From Neelides folsomi (lineage: Eukaryota; Arthropoda; Collembola; Neelipleona; Neelidae), in assembly GCA_034687125.1 (NCBI GenBank), contig JAQGBZ010000302.1:1-64000 (forward strand): a stretch of 64,000 bases of DNA, read 5' to 3'. The position numbers were made by a program, and so were the translations under genes. The notes under the pieces were generated by a model that was given only the letters and a program-made list of their open reading frames with translations, was not told the DNA's origin and did no database searches. Below, piece after piece: positions 1-10,075 of the stretch; within the stretch, counting starts at the first letter, position 1, and each line of letters begins with the position of its first letter.

Positions 1-114
1 GAACTCTAATGTATAAATTTATCCACTGGGTGATTGGGTTCTAGATTGGATGGGTAATTGAGTACTACCTTGGTGTGTATTGTGTACTAACTAGTAGTTG
101 CCTTTAAATACACA

Positions 115-1567
115 TTAGTGTATAATCCTATCTGGAAAAGCAATAAGCAGACGAACGATTGACATCTGAATATGAACTAAATATTTCAAATGAACTCTAA
201 GGTCAATGAAGTAAATCGATCCAAACTGAATGCCAAATACTTTCAAAGCTTTTGAACATTTTTTATATTCTTTGTAAGTATTTAATCGATTATTTTTAGC
301 AAGTTTAACAAACTTGACAGACTCGATATTAATAAATGCCATTGTTAAAATAATAAACGTCAGGAGGCAAAAACATGAAAAATACCCTAAAACCAACATT
401 GTATGAACCAAAGGATCCCAAACTGAGGAATATTTGATTGAAGTAACAACAAAGCAGATTATAATGGTACTAAACGCTGGAAGAAAAGTTAAGACTAAAT
501 ATTTAATTAATGTATTATATTCATCCACGAGAAGTCTGATGATTTGATAATCTCTCATTAAGTCAATTGAAGCTTCAATTTTTTTCATCGTGTTTTCAGG
601 TTCCAAATCATCAGATTTAATTATCAGTTTAAGTTCTTGTCTAAAATAAATTAGTTGAAATGTTTATTAATAAATAAATTGCCAATAAATAAATAAATTT
701 AGATTAATATAAAAGATTTAAAATTCATAAAATTCTGGTCAAAATTATTAAATTCGATTGCCTTATTTTGACGAGCCAATGAGTAATTACTCCAGGGAAA
801 CAAACATAGAGAAACCCATCATAGAAAAATTTTGTTAAAATTAAATAATGAAAAAAAACCCAACTGGATACAAATATCAAAATGTAAAATGTCCAAGAAT
901 CCAGATCGTTCCCAATCCATAAATAAGATGGGAATAAATTAAATTGGTAAATAATTGTAGAGCGTTCAATAATTCCCATAAACATAACACACAAACTCCA
1001 ACAAATTGCTACGCAGTTTATTAAAACCATTTGGATATGAATCCAATCATGTTTTGGTGGAACAGACGGAAATTTTTCTAAAACATAAATTAAAAATTTA
1101 ATTCTCACTTTATAAACTTCGATTTGTTTTTCATTCAACAATTATATAAATAATTATAAATCGGTTTTATGTTGATTACCTTCAAATAATAAATCCATGC
1201 GTAATAAATTGTTAAGAATATTCGTACCACTATTGAAAGTTTTAATATTCACAAGACAAGAAACTCCAAAATGTAAAAAGGCAACAGTAATGGATAAATT
1301 GATTGAAAGATCATAAACTATTAATTCCCTATTTTTATTGTTCTTATGCACAATATACATATATTTTAAGGCACAATTTGAAATGTAGAAAAAGTTAATA
1401 ATGCAAAAAATTACCCATAGAGCAATTTTGCTTTTACTTGTGATCTTTTTAAATTTGTATAAAATTCGATTATTAATTAAAAATTCTTCGCATTCAAATG
1501 GAATGGCTCCAAATGTATTCATAATGGAAAATTGGCCATGGACAACTTTCATCGCACGAAGCAACAT
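115..1567 (-). CDS. Gustatory receptor-like chemoreceptor, three exons
   Basis: The model has three exons: 1567-1180, 1077-762 (or starting at 1116) and 640-115, giving about 409 residues, the usual length for an insect-type gustatory receptor. The exons contain multiple hydrophobic segments (for example around LVLTFLPAFSTIIICFVV in exon 3), and the C-terminus has the amphipathic shape of Gr proteins (GIQFGSIYFIDLRVHLKY, then a last hydrophobic segment near SIVRLLIAF). The exon 1 donor is GAAG|GTAATC. The exon 3 acceptor is TTATTTTAG. Only one exon 2 donor keeps the frame without a stop, AAG|GCAATC at 762/761, so intron 2 would be a GC-AG intron of 121 bases. Exon 2 may begin after either of two AG sites; both keep phase 1. 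Such proteins are plasma-membrane chemoreceptors, probably ligand-gated channels. Family assignment rests on length, topology and C-terminal character; the ligand cannot be inferred. It could also be a related Or/Gr-superfamily member. Confidence 0.7.
641..761 (-). other. Putative GC-AG intron of the gustatory receptor-like gene
   Basis: Read on the minus strand, the exon ends ...AAAATAAG followed by GCAATC, and the next exon follows ATTTATTTTAG. Using GC as donor joins ATA AG to A CAA GAA and yields an open frame through KIR then QELKLIIK. The nearby GTAATT site at 790/789 is phase 0 and would run into a stop codon in the next exon. GC-AG introns are a known minor class, but the choice here is inferred only from reading frame. 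Confidence 0.5.
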
Positions 1568-1583
1568 TTTAAGAATATTTTAA

Positions 1584-4323
1584 TACAAATGTAACATCCA
1601 AACTCTATTTGTTGAACGGTTGAACCAATATTATTGAGACATTTAGAGTTGGTATGTTGATTAATTAACTAAACGCATATTGACAAGGTAAGGTAAAAAT
1701 CCCATAAAATCTACAAATAAAAACGATTGATTTATGAATTAATAGCTTTCCTGTTCTTTCGCTAAATAAACAAACTACAAATAAATAATTAGGATTTTTA
1801 TATCGATTCTATCCTTGGATTGAATAGATTTTTAATAAAGATATAAATGGTTGTGATTCATCCATCAGTTAATCGTATTTAAAAATGTATGAGGAATATA
1901 ATCGAAAACTAATATAGTCAATCACATTAAACGAAACGAAATGAAATTGAATATTTATTAATATTTTAAATTAATAAGAAAATTTTACTGATCGAATAAG
2001 AAAATCGTTAATTACGGCTACTGCCGGAATTTGCTATCTTATGTGTACGACGTCAATTGCCGTAGCGGCAATTGCCATCGAGTCAGTTCTTTAATTTGTT
2101 TTTGATTAGGTTAGGTTTGAAAGAACTTTAGTATATACTATTTCATTTTTATCTAACCTAATCTAACCTAATCAAAGATAAAAGAAGTTCAACGATTTTA
2201 CAGAAGTAGGCAATTGCTGTGACGACAGTTGCCGGAATTTTTCTAAAATTTAGCCGCACAAGTAAAACTCAGCCCAAAAATACATATACTATACTAAATA
2301 CTATGTAGGTACCTACATAAAACTTTAAATTGTGGGAATATCAGTTATCCTATCTCTTATATTTATTAATATATCATGTTTTTTTAAGAGATAAATAAAA
2401 AGGTTACCAATTGGTCAATTTATTATTTTTGATATTGAATTTGAAATTATCTGACTCATAAAACAAATAAAAAAAAAGTTTAAAGTTTAAGTAGACTATC
2501 ATTGGTGGCAAAAAATTATAAAAAGTCACTTGGTCAACTAATGGTAAAATCTATAACTGAATGTGAAAGTCTTTTGGAATGTAAATTTTTTGGAAGGAAA
2601 GAAAATTCTAGCACATAATTGTTTTTCGTACTTGGAACCTGTGTAACTTGGAACTTGTTTATAATGCAGGTAGGTCTCTTAAAAGGTCTCTTAAAAGGTG
2701 ATTAACGTGAACTATTTCTCTTAAAGACATGTAATAATTTTGAACTACAGAAATATTATTATTTTATTAATAGTGGTAATTATTATACCTTACTTAAGAA
2801 ATCACTACAATATATCTAATACCTACGTAATTTTTAGCTAGAAGATAATATTATAAAGTAATTTTGAATATACAATAAGTGTAATTATACCATTAGTACC
2901 TAATTTTTATTATAGTAATTTCGACGGTAAATCGTTATTATAATTGATTTTTATAAACAACATAAAAGTATATTACATCCACATTCCCAATGTCAACTAA
3001 TGTCGTTTCAATCTTCCCCAATCTCCATAAACCCACATAGGTTGTTATAATTATAATTAATATTGAATTCCTAACGGTGATTTAGGAGGGTTAAACAAAA
3101 TTAAATTTATATGATGGCTAATGAGGTCAGTGAGGGTAGTGCATATACAATAAATATGGACACAAGTTTTTTAAATACATATGTTTTATATCGTAGTAAG
3201 TATATTGTTTTTTCATATACCTAATAAATTATTTGAAATATTGAATTTATTTAATTAAAGAGATTTTTATAGTTAACATTAAGTTGTGTGTACAATAATG
3301 AGTTTTTGTAGAATAAATAAAGGATAAAAATGTAAATTCCAGGATATAAATATTACGATATTACAAAGTGTTATTTGAGAATTCTGTAAACTGATAACAA
3401 TTATATAACAAGCGTTTTAACAAATATAATAAATAATTTATGGTTTTTAAATTAAGAAAAAAGGTAAAGTGTGTATTTCTATTCTAATAAATGTAGATTG
3501 TGAATAATACATAATGATATATGTAATATATAGGTAATATGTACTATGTAGAATATGTATGGTATACTCAAATAAAAATTAGTTTTTAAAAGTAATAAAT
3601 AAAACTTCATTCTGAGAGTATTTTATTTTAAGAACTGATTTTTGCTAACATAACATTTATAACACTTGTGATACATGTATGCTATAAATAATTATGTCAT
3701 ATTTTAGTTTAAATGCATTATTTTTATATGATAATATCAGGAAAAGTTAAAATATGAATTGGAAAACTGTACATTTTAAAATAACTTCAGCTGATAACTG
3801 CAACAGGTAATTGTTTTGCCAAAATTATGCATTTTTATACAATTAGATTTTTAATATATTTAGCAGTATCAGCTAATTCAACTATCACATCACAAACAAA
3901 CGGTAAATGGCATAAATAGCTAAATAACTCCCTGTCTGCTTTAATTTCAACAATTCCCATTCAACGACTTCAACCTCATTCTAAACTCCAGGCCCCAGTC
4001 CAAAGTTTAACAATTGTGATTTGTTAAAAAGTTAAAATACAAAATCGAAGTTCTGTATTTGTGATATACTAAAAATGAAAGATGAATGATAAAATTTGTA
4101 TTTTCCAACATTTATTGTACTTTACTAAATACATTTTATGGTATCATATCAATCATTTAATGAAAAAATTTGAAATAATATTAAATTTAAAGATAAGATT
4201 TCATTTTTCAATTCCAATCAATACTTAACACAATCATATTTAAATAACTTTAACAATCAAATTGCACTTTAAATTTTAACAATAAATAGAAAATAAATAA
4301 AAGCAAGATAATAATCCTCTTGT
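1584..4323. other. AT-rich intergenic stretch with one foldback element
   Basis: No ORF with coding character was seen. The stretch is very AT-rich, with many short A/T runs and scattered polyadenylation-like words. It contains the inverted repeat at about 2011-2254 and a short tandem of GGTCTCTTAAAA near 2674-2698. Nothing else stands out. Confidence 0.6.
2011..2254. repeat. Foldback (MITE-like) element with TTAGGTTAGG core arms
   Basis: The two halves are imperfect inverted copies. On the left GATTAGGTTAGG (about 2104-2115) is followed by AGTATATACTATTTC. On the right the complement CTAACCTAATCTAACCTAATC is preceded by the matching inverted segment. Both arms carry AATTGCC/GGCAATT and CCGGAATT words farther out. 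The left arm also holds a perfect 9-bp hairpin, CAATTGCCG-TAG-CGGCAATTG (2054-2074). No ORF is present, so a non-autonomous element is the likely explanation. Confidence 0.65.
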
Positions 4324-5742
4324 TTAGTTAGCGAGACGTTTACATTCTCTTGGATCGCTTTTATAATATTTGGGACACATGCAGGCAATAAACGCATCTT
4401 TACCTATCTTTATAACTTCACCCTTAACTTTCACGTCAATCTCTCCAGTGTAAGATTGGTTATAAAGGACTTTTTTAATAGAATCTTGTCGGAGTGTTTC
4501 AGGATCAATTTCGTCATGTTTTGATCTCCCTCGATTTCGGCACCTTAAAATAACACCAATTAGGAAATAAAACATTGTAAAATAATGGATATATTCAAAA
4601 GTAATCAAAAATCAAACTTACCTGTGATCATTTTCATAGCCTCGGTATGGATACTTACGATTCAATGTGTGACTCTTGTAGTTTCTTATTATTTTCTGAA
4701 TAAGGATACTTAATCCCAAATTTTCCATCACTGACCATTGAGAGTCAACAGCAATAGGTTTTAAATTCAGTTCCGGTTCCTGAAGGCAAGACCAATGGTA
4801 AAATTACCGGATTTTTCACATGGAAGGAAGGAACTCTGAAGTTTCGACAGTCGTCTTCTTGTTTATCCCTTTCATCCGCATTGGAAGGAATAACCAATGG
4901 GTTTCCATAGCAATCCAAACCATTGAAACCGTTTTTGAATGTGTCGTGATAATATGTCGAACTCTTGAGTTCCTTACAATCTTCATGTTGAATAGGTTGG
5001 TCAGTGGGTTTAGCATTTTCCTTGTAAATGTATGGTTGTAATACAGGGTACCTATCATTCCTGATTTGGTCATTATAGCACATATTGTAGAAATCTTTAA
5101 TGTTGGTTTCTCGTTTGTCACAAGGCCAAAGAGGTTTTGGAGTCGGTTTTATAGTAGTTGTGGTTGTTGTCGATTCTGTTGTGGTTGTAGATGTTGTCGT
5201 TGTGGTTGGCGGTTTTATTGTTGTTGTAATTGTTTTAGGAGTATTGACAGGATTGTATCTAAGATCATAGAATTTTATAAAAATATTAATTTAATTAACC
5301 ATGTTTGAATATTTCTCAATTTGTGATAAAATTAAATATAAAATCTGTATCTGGTTTGGTAACTTGAACTGTTTTTAGTTTAAAATAAGTGAAAATACTC
5401 ACGGCGGTCTTAATTTCGCTTTGCAAAATCTAAATTCATCGCACGAAACGGCCTTGGATGGTTTGATACGGCTCGGACTGTATGTGTACAGACTAGCGTT
5501 GAAAGCGATGATGAGGAGAACAATCTGTAAACAAAATATTTTAAATCTTATCCAATTTAAATATTATCAATATTGAGATTATTGATTACTCAAACTTTGT
5601 AGACATATTGTTAGCATTGCTTAATAGAAGTTAATACTCTTAATATGATTAACTTAATTACCCATGTAAATGTTCGACGGTTCAATTCAAATCCCCAACA
5701 TACGAAATAATGTCTGCGTTGAGAATTATAATGAAGAGCCAT
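4324..5742 (-). CDS. Unrecognised single-pass membrane protein with Thr-rich stalk, five-exon model
   Basis: Exons read as 5742-5662, 5524-5403, 5258-4808, 4779-4622 and 4543-4324, about 343 residues. A short basic N-terminus (MALHYNSQRRHYFV...) leads into one hydrophobic anchor (TWIVLLIIAFNASLY). Then comes a linker of threonine runs with lysine and proline (exon 3 start, about residues 72-107), followed by an extracellular-looking domain rich in Cys, Tyr and Asn and a basic C-terminal segment ending ACMCPKYYKSDPRECKRLAN. Splice sites at exons 1-3 and 4-5 are good (GTGAGT and GTAAGT donors; phases agree). The step from exon 3 to exon 4 needs either a 28-base GT-AG micro-intron (4780-4807) or a one-base frame correction; otherwise the protein stops at 4745 after FKTYCC. 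I do not recognise the family. The mucin-like stalk suggests a type II membrane or secreted surface protein. Confidence 0.55.
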
Positions 5743-5920
5743 TGTCTTACACTGAAAATGAGATTGCAAAAATAAACATAACAATTTTAAACAGAATAAT
5801 GATAATTATGTTAAGTATTTAAGTGATGATCGGGATGTTCACAATCACTTACAAAACTTTGTTCTGCTTAACGGCAAAAAAAAGTTCTGATATTGTGGAG
5901 CGGCTCATATTTGGTCAATG

Positions 5921-7426
5921 TCACAATTGAATGCCATCTTGACATGTATTCGCCCCGTGTCCAACTCCAACAAACATCAGAAAACTGCTGATGACCAGAA
6001 ATGTCAAAGAGAAGTAAAATGGCAAAATAAATTGAAGATATTTCCAATAATCGACTGTTGTAATGGCCCTAAAATTTAAATTAAAATATAAATTAATTTA
6101 ATTAATTTTAATATTTAATTTATTAGAGTTTAAAATGGCATTATGAAAATGAGATATTTATTCTCCGTTACCACTTATCTGCGGATTTCGCGGTTTTTTT
6201 CGCGAGAAATATTCAATTGATTTACAATGAAATCGAACGTTAGAAAATCACGTGTTTTTCTGTTTTTCAAAACCGCGAAATCCGCAGCTAACTGGTAACT
6301 GAGAATATCATCATCAATATCATATTCATCATTGAAACATTACTCTTGAACAACATTTGTATAACGTTTAGGATCTTTCCCCACAATAGTGTGGTCCAAG
6401 ATGAACATTGACAGAAGAATCCAAGCGACCAAGAATATTAAAGTTGAAAATGCGTAAAGGAAGAAATGATTGATTTGAGACTCCTTTTGAAATTGAAGAC
6501 GATCGTTTGCATCTTATCGTCGATTTCTTCTCCAAATGGCCATCGAAGAAATTGGAAATGAGAACATAATAAAACATCGCTTTTTTCATCAAATAAGATT
6601 CGAGTGATAGTTTGGGATCTTTTGATTCTTCATAGCTTGGTTGTGGCAAAAAGACAATATGATCTTCGAAAAATTCGAAATCGTCATTCATGAGCCATTC
6701 GTCGTTTTTCTCAAACAGGAACTTTTTCTTCCATTCATTCTTATTTAAATTCTTGAATTTTTGGGAATAATATGGATGAATTTAGTCTGAGGTCCGACGT
6801 CTGAAGTTCATTCCTACAAGTTCGCCAATTGCATCAAATTCCTTTTGTTTGACTTCACCATCATTTGCACTCTCTTGAGAATTGTAGTCGATTTCATTTT
6901 TGTCCTTGATTCTCTTTGATTGAATTTAGTTAATTTAATTAATAAAATAATAATAATTAAACTAATAATTATGTAAAAGCATATAATAATGAGATGAAAT
7001 TGCTTATTATTTGATAATTACTGTGAAATCATGAGTCGAGTCATCATCATAGATCATGGTTGAGACGCTTGAATTCAATGCATCGGTTAGGTTTTCCGAT
7101 GGAATTGGAATCCCTGTTCGATTTGTCGTTGAATCAATTAAGTTCGACAAAGGTGGCGGATTCAAATGACCCAAAGTGTCCAAATGCTGAATGGGGAATT
7201 TTCTTCTTTCCTTTTCCTTCATGTTATTGAATTTCATTTTGCTTTGACCGTCGATAATTTCCGCTGGTTCTTTCCTCACCAAGTCACAGACGTCTTTCAT
7301 GGGTTGGACCAGCAGATTTTGATGATTGGCGATCAATTTCTTGGTCTTTAATAATTCCTCCATTGACGATGGATCTCGATCGCCACATGCCTTGTATTTT
7401 TCGTGAAGATCTTCCTGTTTCCTCAT
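5921..7426 (-). pseudogene. Unrecognised two-pass membrane protein gene, probable frameshift
   Basis: Exons can be read as about 7426-7022, 6913-6818, 6751-6344 and 6068-5921. The N-terminal part is charged and hydrophilic (KKLIANHQNLLVQPMKDVCD, NPPPLSNLIDSTTNRTG). The C-terminal part has two strong membrane segments (FSTLIFLVAWILLSMFIL and LPFYFSLTFLVISSFLMFV) separated by KDPKRYTNVVQEAITTVDYW, then ends GANTCQDGIQL. Removing a 66-base intron (6752-6817, GTAGGA...TTCAAG) bypasses a stop codon in phase 0. Within exon 6751-6344, however, the frame changes by one base between about 6535 and 6515, and no usable splice site removes it. This is either a real frameshift, making a pseudogene, or a one-base sequence error. 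The 5' end is uncertain: the ATG at 7426 is the first in frame, and the open frame extends to 7483. The family was not recognised. Confidence 0.4.
6160..6305. repeat. Foldback element inside an intron, GCGGATTTCGCGGTTTT arms
   Basis: Left arm 6160-6196 and right arm 6269-6305 are inverted copies with few mismatches. The central GCGGATTTCGCGGTTTT matches its complement exactly. The loop is about 72 bases without an ORF. It lies in the intron between exons 6751-6344 and 6068-5921 of the neighbouring gene. This is a small non-autonomous DNA element by structure. Confidence 0.75.
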
Positions 7427-7737
7427 GCTCCATCGTTTTCGGGTTTTTAGTTGAAATTGGATAATTTTAGTCGAAATATTCAATATTTATCGACAAAAAT
7501 ATTATTTTACAGAAAGTAAAATTATGAGGGAAGCTTCCAAAGACACAACAGATGGCTTTGATTTGTCTGTAAAAATAAGTGAGCAACAAAACTACAGCAA
7601 CTCCCTCGTTCGCATTGAACAATATGACCCCATTCTAAACCCAGCGCCATGGTCAAGCCTTAATCTAACGTTTTTGAACCTCAGTCATTACTTAAATTAT
7701 TAAATAACGTTTCAATGCAATAATTCCACATGGTAGT

Positions 7738-7743
7738 TTTATT
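7738..7743 (-). terminator. Polyadenylation signal after the tetraspanin
   Basis: AATAAA on the minus strand, starting 54 bases beyond the tetraspanin stop codon. Position and sequence fit a cleavage/polyadenylation signal. In such AT-rich DNA a chance match is possible. Confidence 0.45.
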
Positions 7744-7796
7744 AAGATTCACAAATGATTTTCTAAATTCATAGTAAAAGAATTCTATTGAGTTTG

Positions 7797-9227
7797 TCAT
7801 TTTTTAGAATGTTTGTCTTTCTTTTTTGAGGAAGAATCTTCCGAAGTGATTTTGCACGAAATGATCGTTCCAAGAAACTAAAATAATAATTAAAACATAT
7901 TATTAGGAATAAACCCAGCTAAATAAATTGAGTATAATGTTCATGTTCAACTCAATGCTTACCATCAATAATGCAATAATAATTGTGATTATGGGAAAGG
8001 CGATAAAAAATTGACTAATTGCATGAATACATCCCATTGTGTAATATGTGGTATTATTTAGGGGATCACATTTCTTAAAAGATAAATTTTTACATACATA
8101 TCTTCTTATCTTTAGTATATTTTAAAAAATATAATTTTACCTCTTGATCGTAACAACAACTTTGAGGTAAGGTTGAATTGCCTAAATTAGTTTTCTCCCA
8201 ATCTAAATAATCTTTTAACCCACAACAACGAAACTGAACAAAATAAGCAAAATTTTAAAATTTTATAGTTTAAAAATTAAAACTGCTGAACAATATCAAT
8301 GTTTTATTTATACATTGGTTTGAATAAAATTCAAAAACCATTCGCGATCATTGCGATTAAGGCTATCATTAAAATAATTATTCATTTCCGTCTTCCCAAA
8401 CTGTTCTATTCTATTTTGAAGATCTCCATAATAAATAAACATTGTTAAGCTTCCAGATAAATAAGCCAATAAGAAAATTATCAGAAATGCGTGATACTGA
8501 AAAATTTTAAAATTCAGTTATTGGATACTTTACATTAGTATCCGTACATAACTCTTAAACTGTATTGTAGAGTACGTGTTTTATAGAGCTTAACATTGGG
8601 AAAGTTAAAATGAATTAATTACTATGGATAATACTTAAATCAACAAATAATTCAAATTTGCAAAAATGAAATTTAATGAAATCCAATCCCTTAAAATAAA
8701 TGGTGCACAATTCGAGCACTTATATTAATTTTTGTTTTTATAAAAATAAGTTTTCTTGTTGATTTAAGTATAATCCATAGTAATTAATTCATTTTAACTT
8801 TCCCAATGTTAAGCTCTATAAAAAACGTACTGCATAGATACATACATACATACATATTAAATATTTTTCGAGAGATATTCGAATTTTTCTTACGCAACCC
8901 AAAAAGACTTTGTTTCCACTTGTTGCCCCATAATATCCTATAAAGGAAAAAATTATTAAGACACCTCCAATTCCCATTACAAAATAGAGGCCTTTATGCA
9001 GCAATGAAAAATTTTCAATTTTTTCAAATGCATCTATGTGATGTAGTAAAATAGAGCACATAATTGCTAATCCTATTCCGCATATCTACAAAATACACTT
9101 TAATTATTTATATATCAAAAAATTAAACAATTCACAAGTAAAATTTTTAAATTATTTATACCAGAATAAGAAAATGGAAGATAAAAAACCATATCTTGAT
9201 ACAAACTTTACGCATACATTGACACAT
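7797..9227 (-). CDS. Tetraspanin, six exons, 241 residues
   Basis: Exons are 9227-9162, 9085-8894, 8496-8314, 8233-8141, 8073-7963 and 7877-7797. Every intron is phase 0 with GT-AG ends. Four membrane segments are visible: residues about 11-33, 53-74 (GIGGVLIIFSFIGYYGA), 89-108 (FLIIFLLAYLSGSLTMF) and 195-215 (FFIAFPIITIIIALLM). The second segment is followed by the family-type SGNKVFLGC. The large extracellular loop carries the diagnostic CCG (FRCCGLKDY), a second cysteine pair (QSCC), a further Cys (KKCDPL) and a final GC before segment 4. Cytoplasmic cysteines near both ends suit palmitoylation, and the tail is Ser/Lys-rich. Tetraspanins organise membrane microdomains and partner receptors or adhesion proteins. 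Length is typical. The exact subfamily is not assigned. Confidence 0.95.
8571..8831. repeat. 261-bp inverted-repeat element in a tetraspanin intron
   Basis: Left arm 8571-8646 and right arm 8756-8831 are near-perfect inverted copies of 76 bases, beginning AGTACGTGTTTTATAGAGCT. The roughly 110-base centre has no ORF. The element occupies most of the intron between tetraspanin exons 2 and 3 and makes that intron (8497-8893) the longest of the gene. Neither splice site is touched. Structure fits a MITE. Confidence 0.85.
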
Positions 9228-10075
9228 ATCTGAAATAGTTGAATTATATATTACCTATACCCTAATCTTATGCAATAAAAAGATCGTAGGGAATAATTAA
9301 TTAAACAAGTGGGTAAATATTTTTATTGACAACTAACTATAAGTACAAATGTGTAGGGTTCAAATTTATAATCCAAGATGAGAAATTAATTCACCAAGGA
9401 AATTATATATATTAAACAATTATTCAATTTCTTACGATTATTTAAGCTTTATTGCACAATTATAAAATATTATTTGCTTTTATCTGTTTCCTTATTATAA
9501 TAAAAATATGTAAATGCTATATAAAAAATATTTTAAATGACTAGCAGATAACTCTTTTTTTTAATGCTTGCACTCTTTTCACAATCAGTCTTCTCACTCT
9601 TCTCATATTTAGGAAATGAAATACCCAATAACGGATCGTGATTTTCATTACTCTGAACGCGTGAAATATTAGTATCAATATGGACCAAGATTTTAACTTC
9701 ATAATTTTAAAATTATTAATATGAATATCAAAATGTGGGAATGACTAATGATACGACGAAGGCTGATATAACAAAACGTCAATTATTGATTTTAAATTTA
9801 AAAATTATTCCAATTCTGGAAATATTAAAGTATTGAATTTTATAATACCGGATATGGGCAATTAAAAACCAAAACCAAAATGAATCATCAATTGAAATAT
9901 ATAAGTCAGTCAGTTGAAATATATAGAAATATGTAAGTCATTGGCCGGAAATTGGCAATGGTTGCGTGTTTTCTGGCAACAAATGCAACAAAACGGGTAA
10001 TCACTTCACGTTTTGGTTTTCGGACAATGGCTGCCCTTTTTAGACCATTATCTGCACCTTGACCCTATTGACCTA
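9228..10075. other. Intergenic spacer between tetraspanin and receptor gene
   Basis: About 850 AT-rich bases between the tetraspanin start and the 3' end of the receptor gene. A short direct repeat built on TTGAAATATATA with AAGTCA lies near 9893-9942. I see no further exon, RNA gene or clear regulatory motif. Confidence 0.5.

Noticed and set aside
7518-7651. 39-codon minus-strand frame beginning MALGLEWGHIVQCERG
   Set aside because: Too short, with no splice link to the neighbouring gene. It overlaps the weakly repeated spacer segment.
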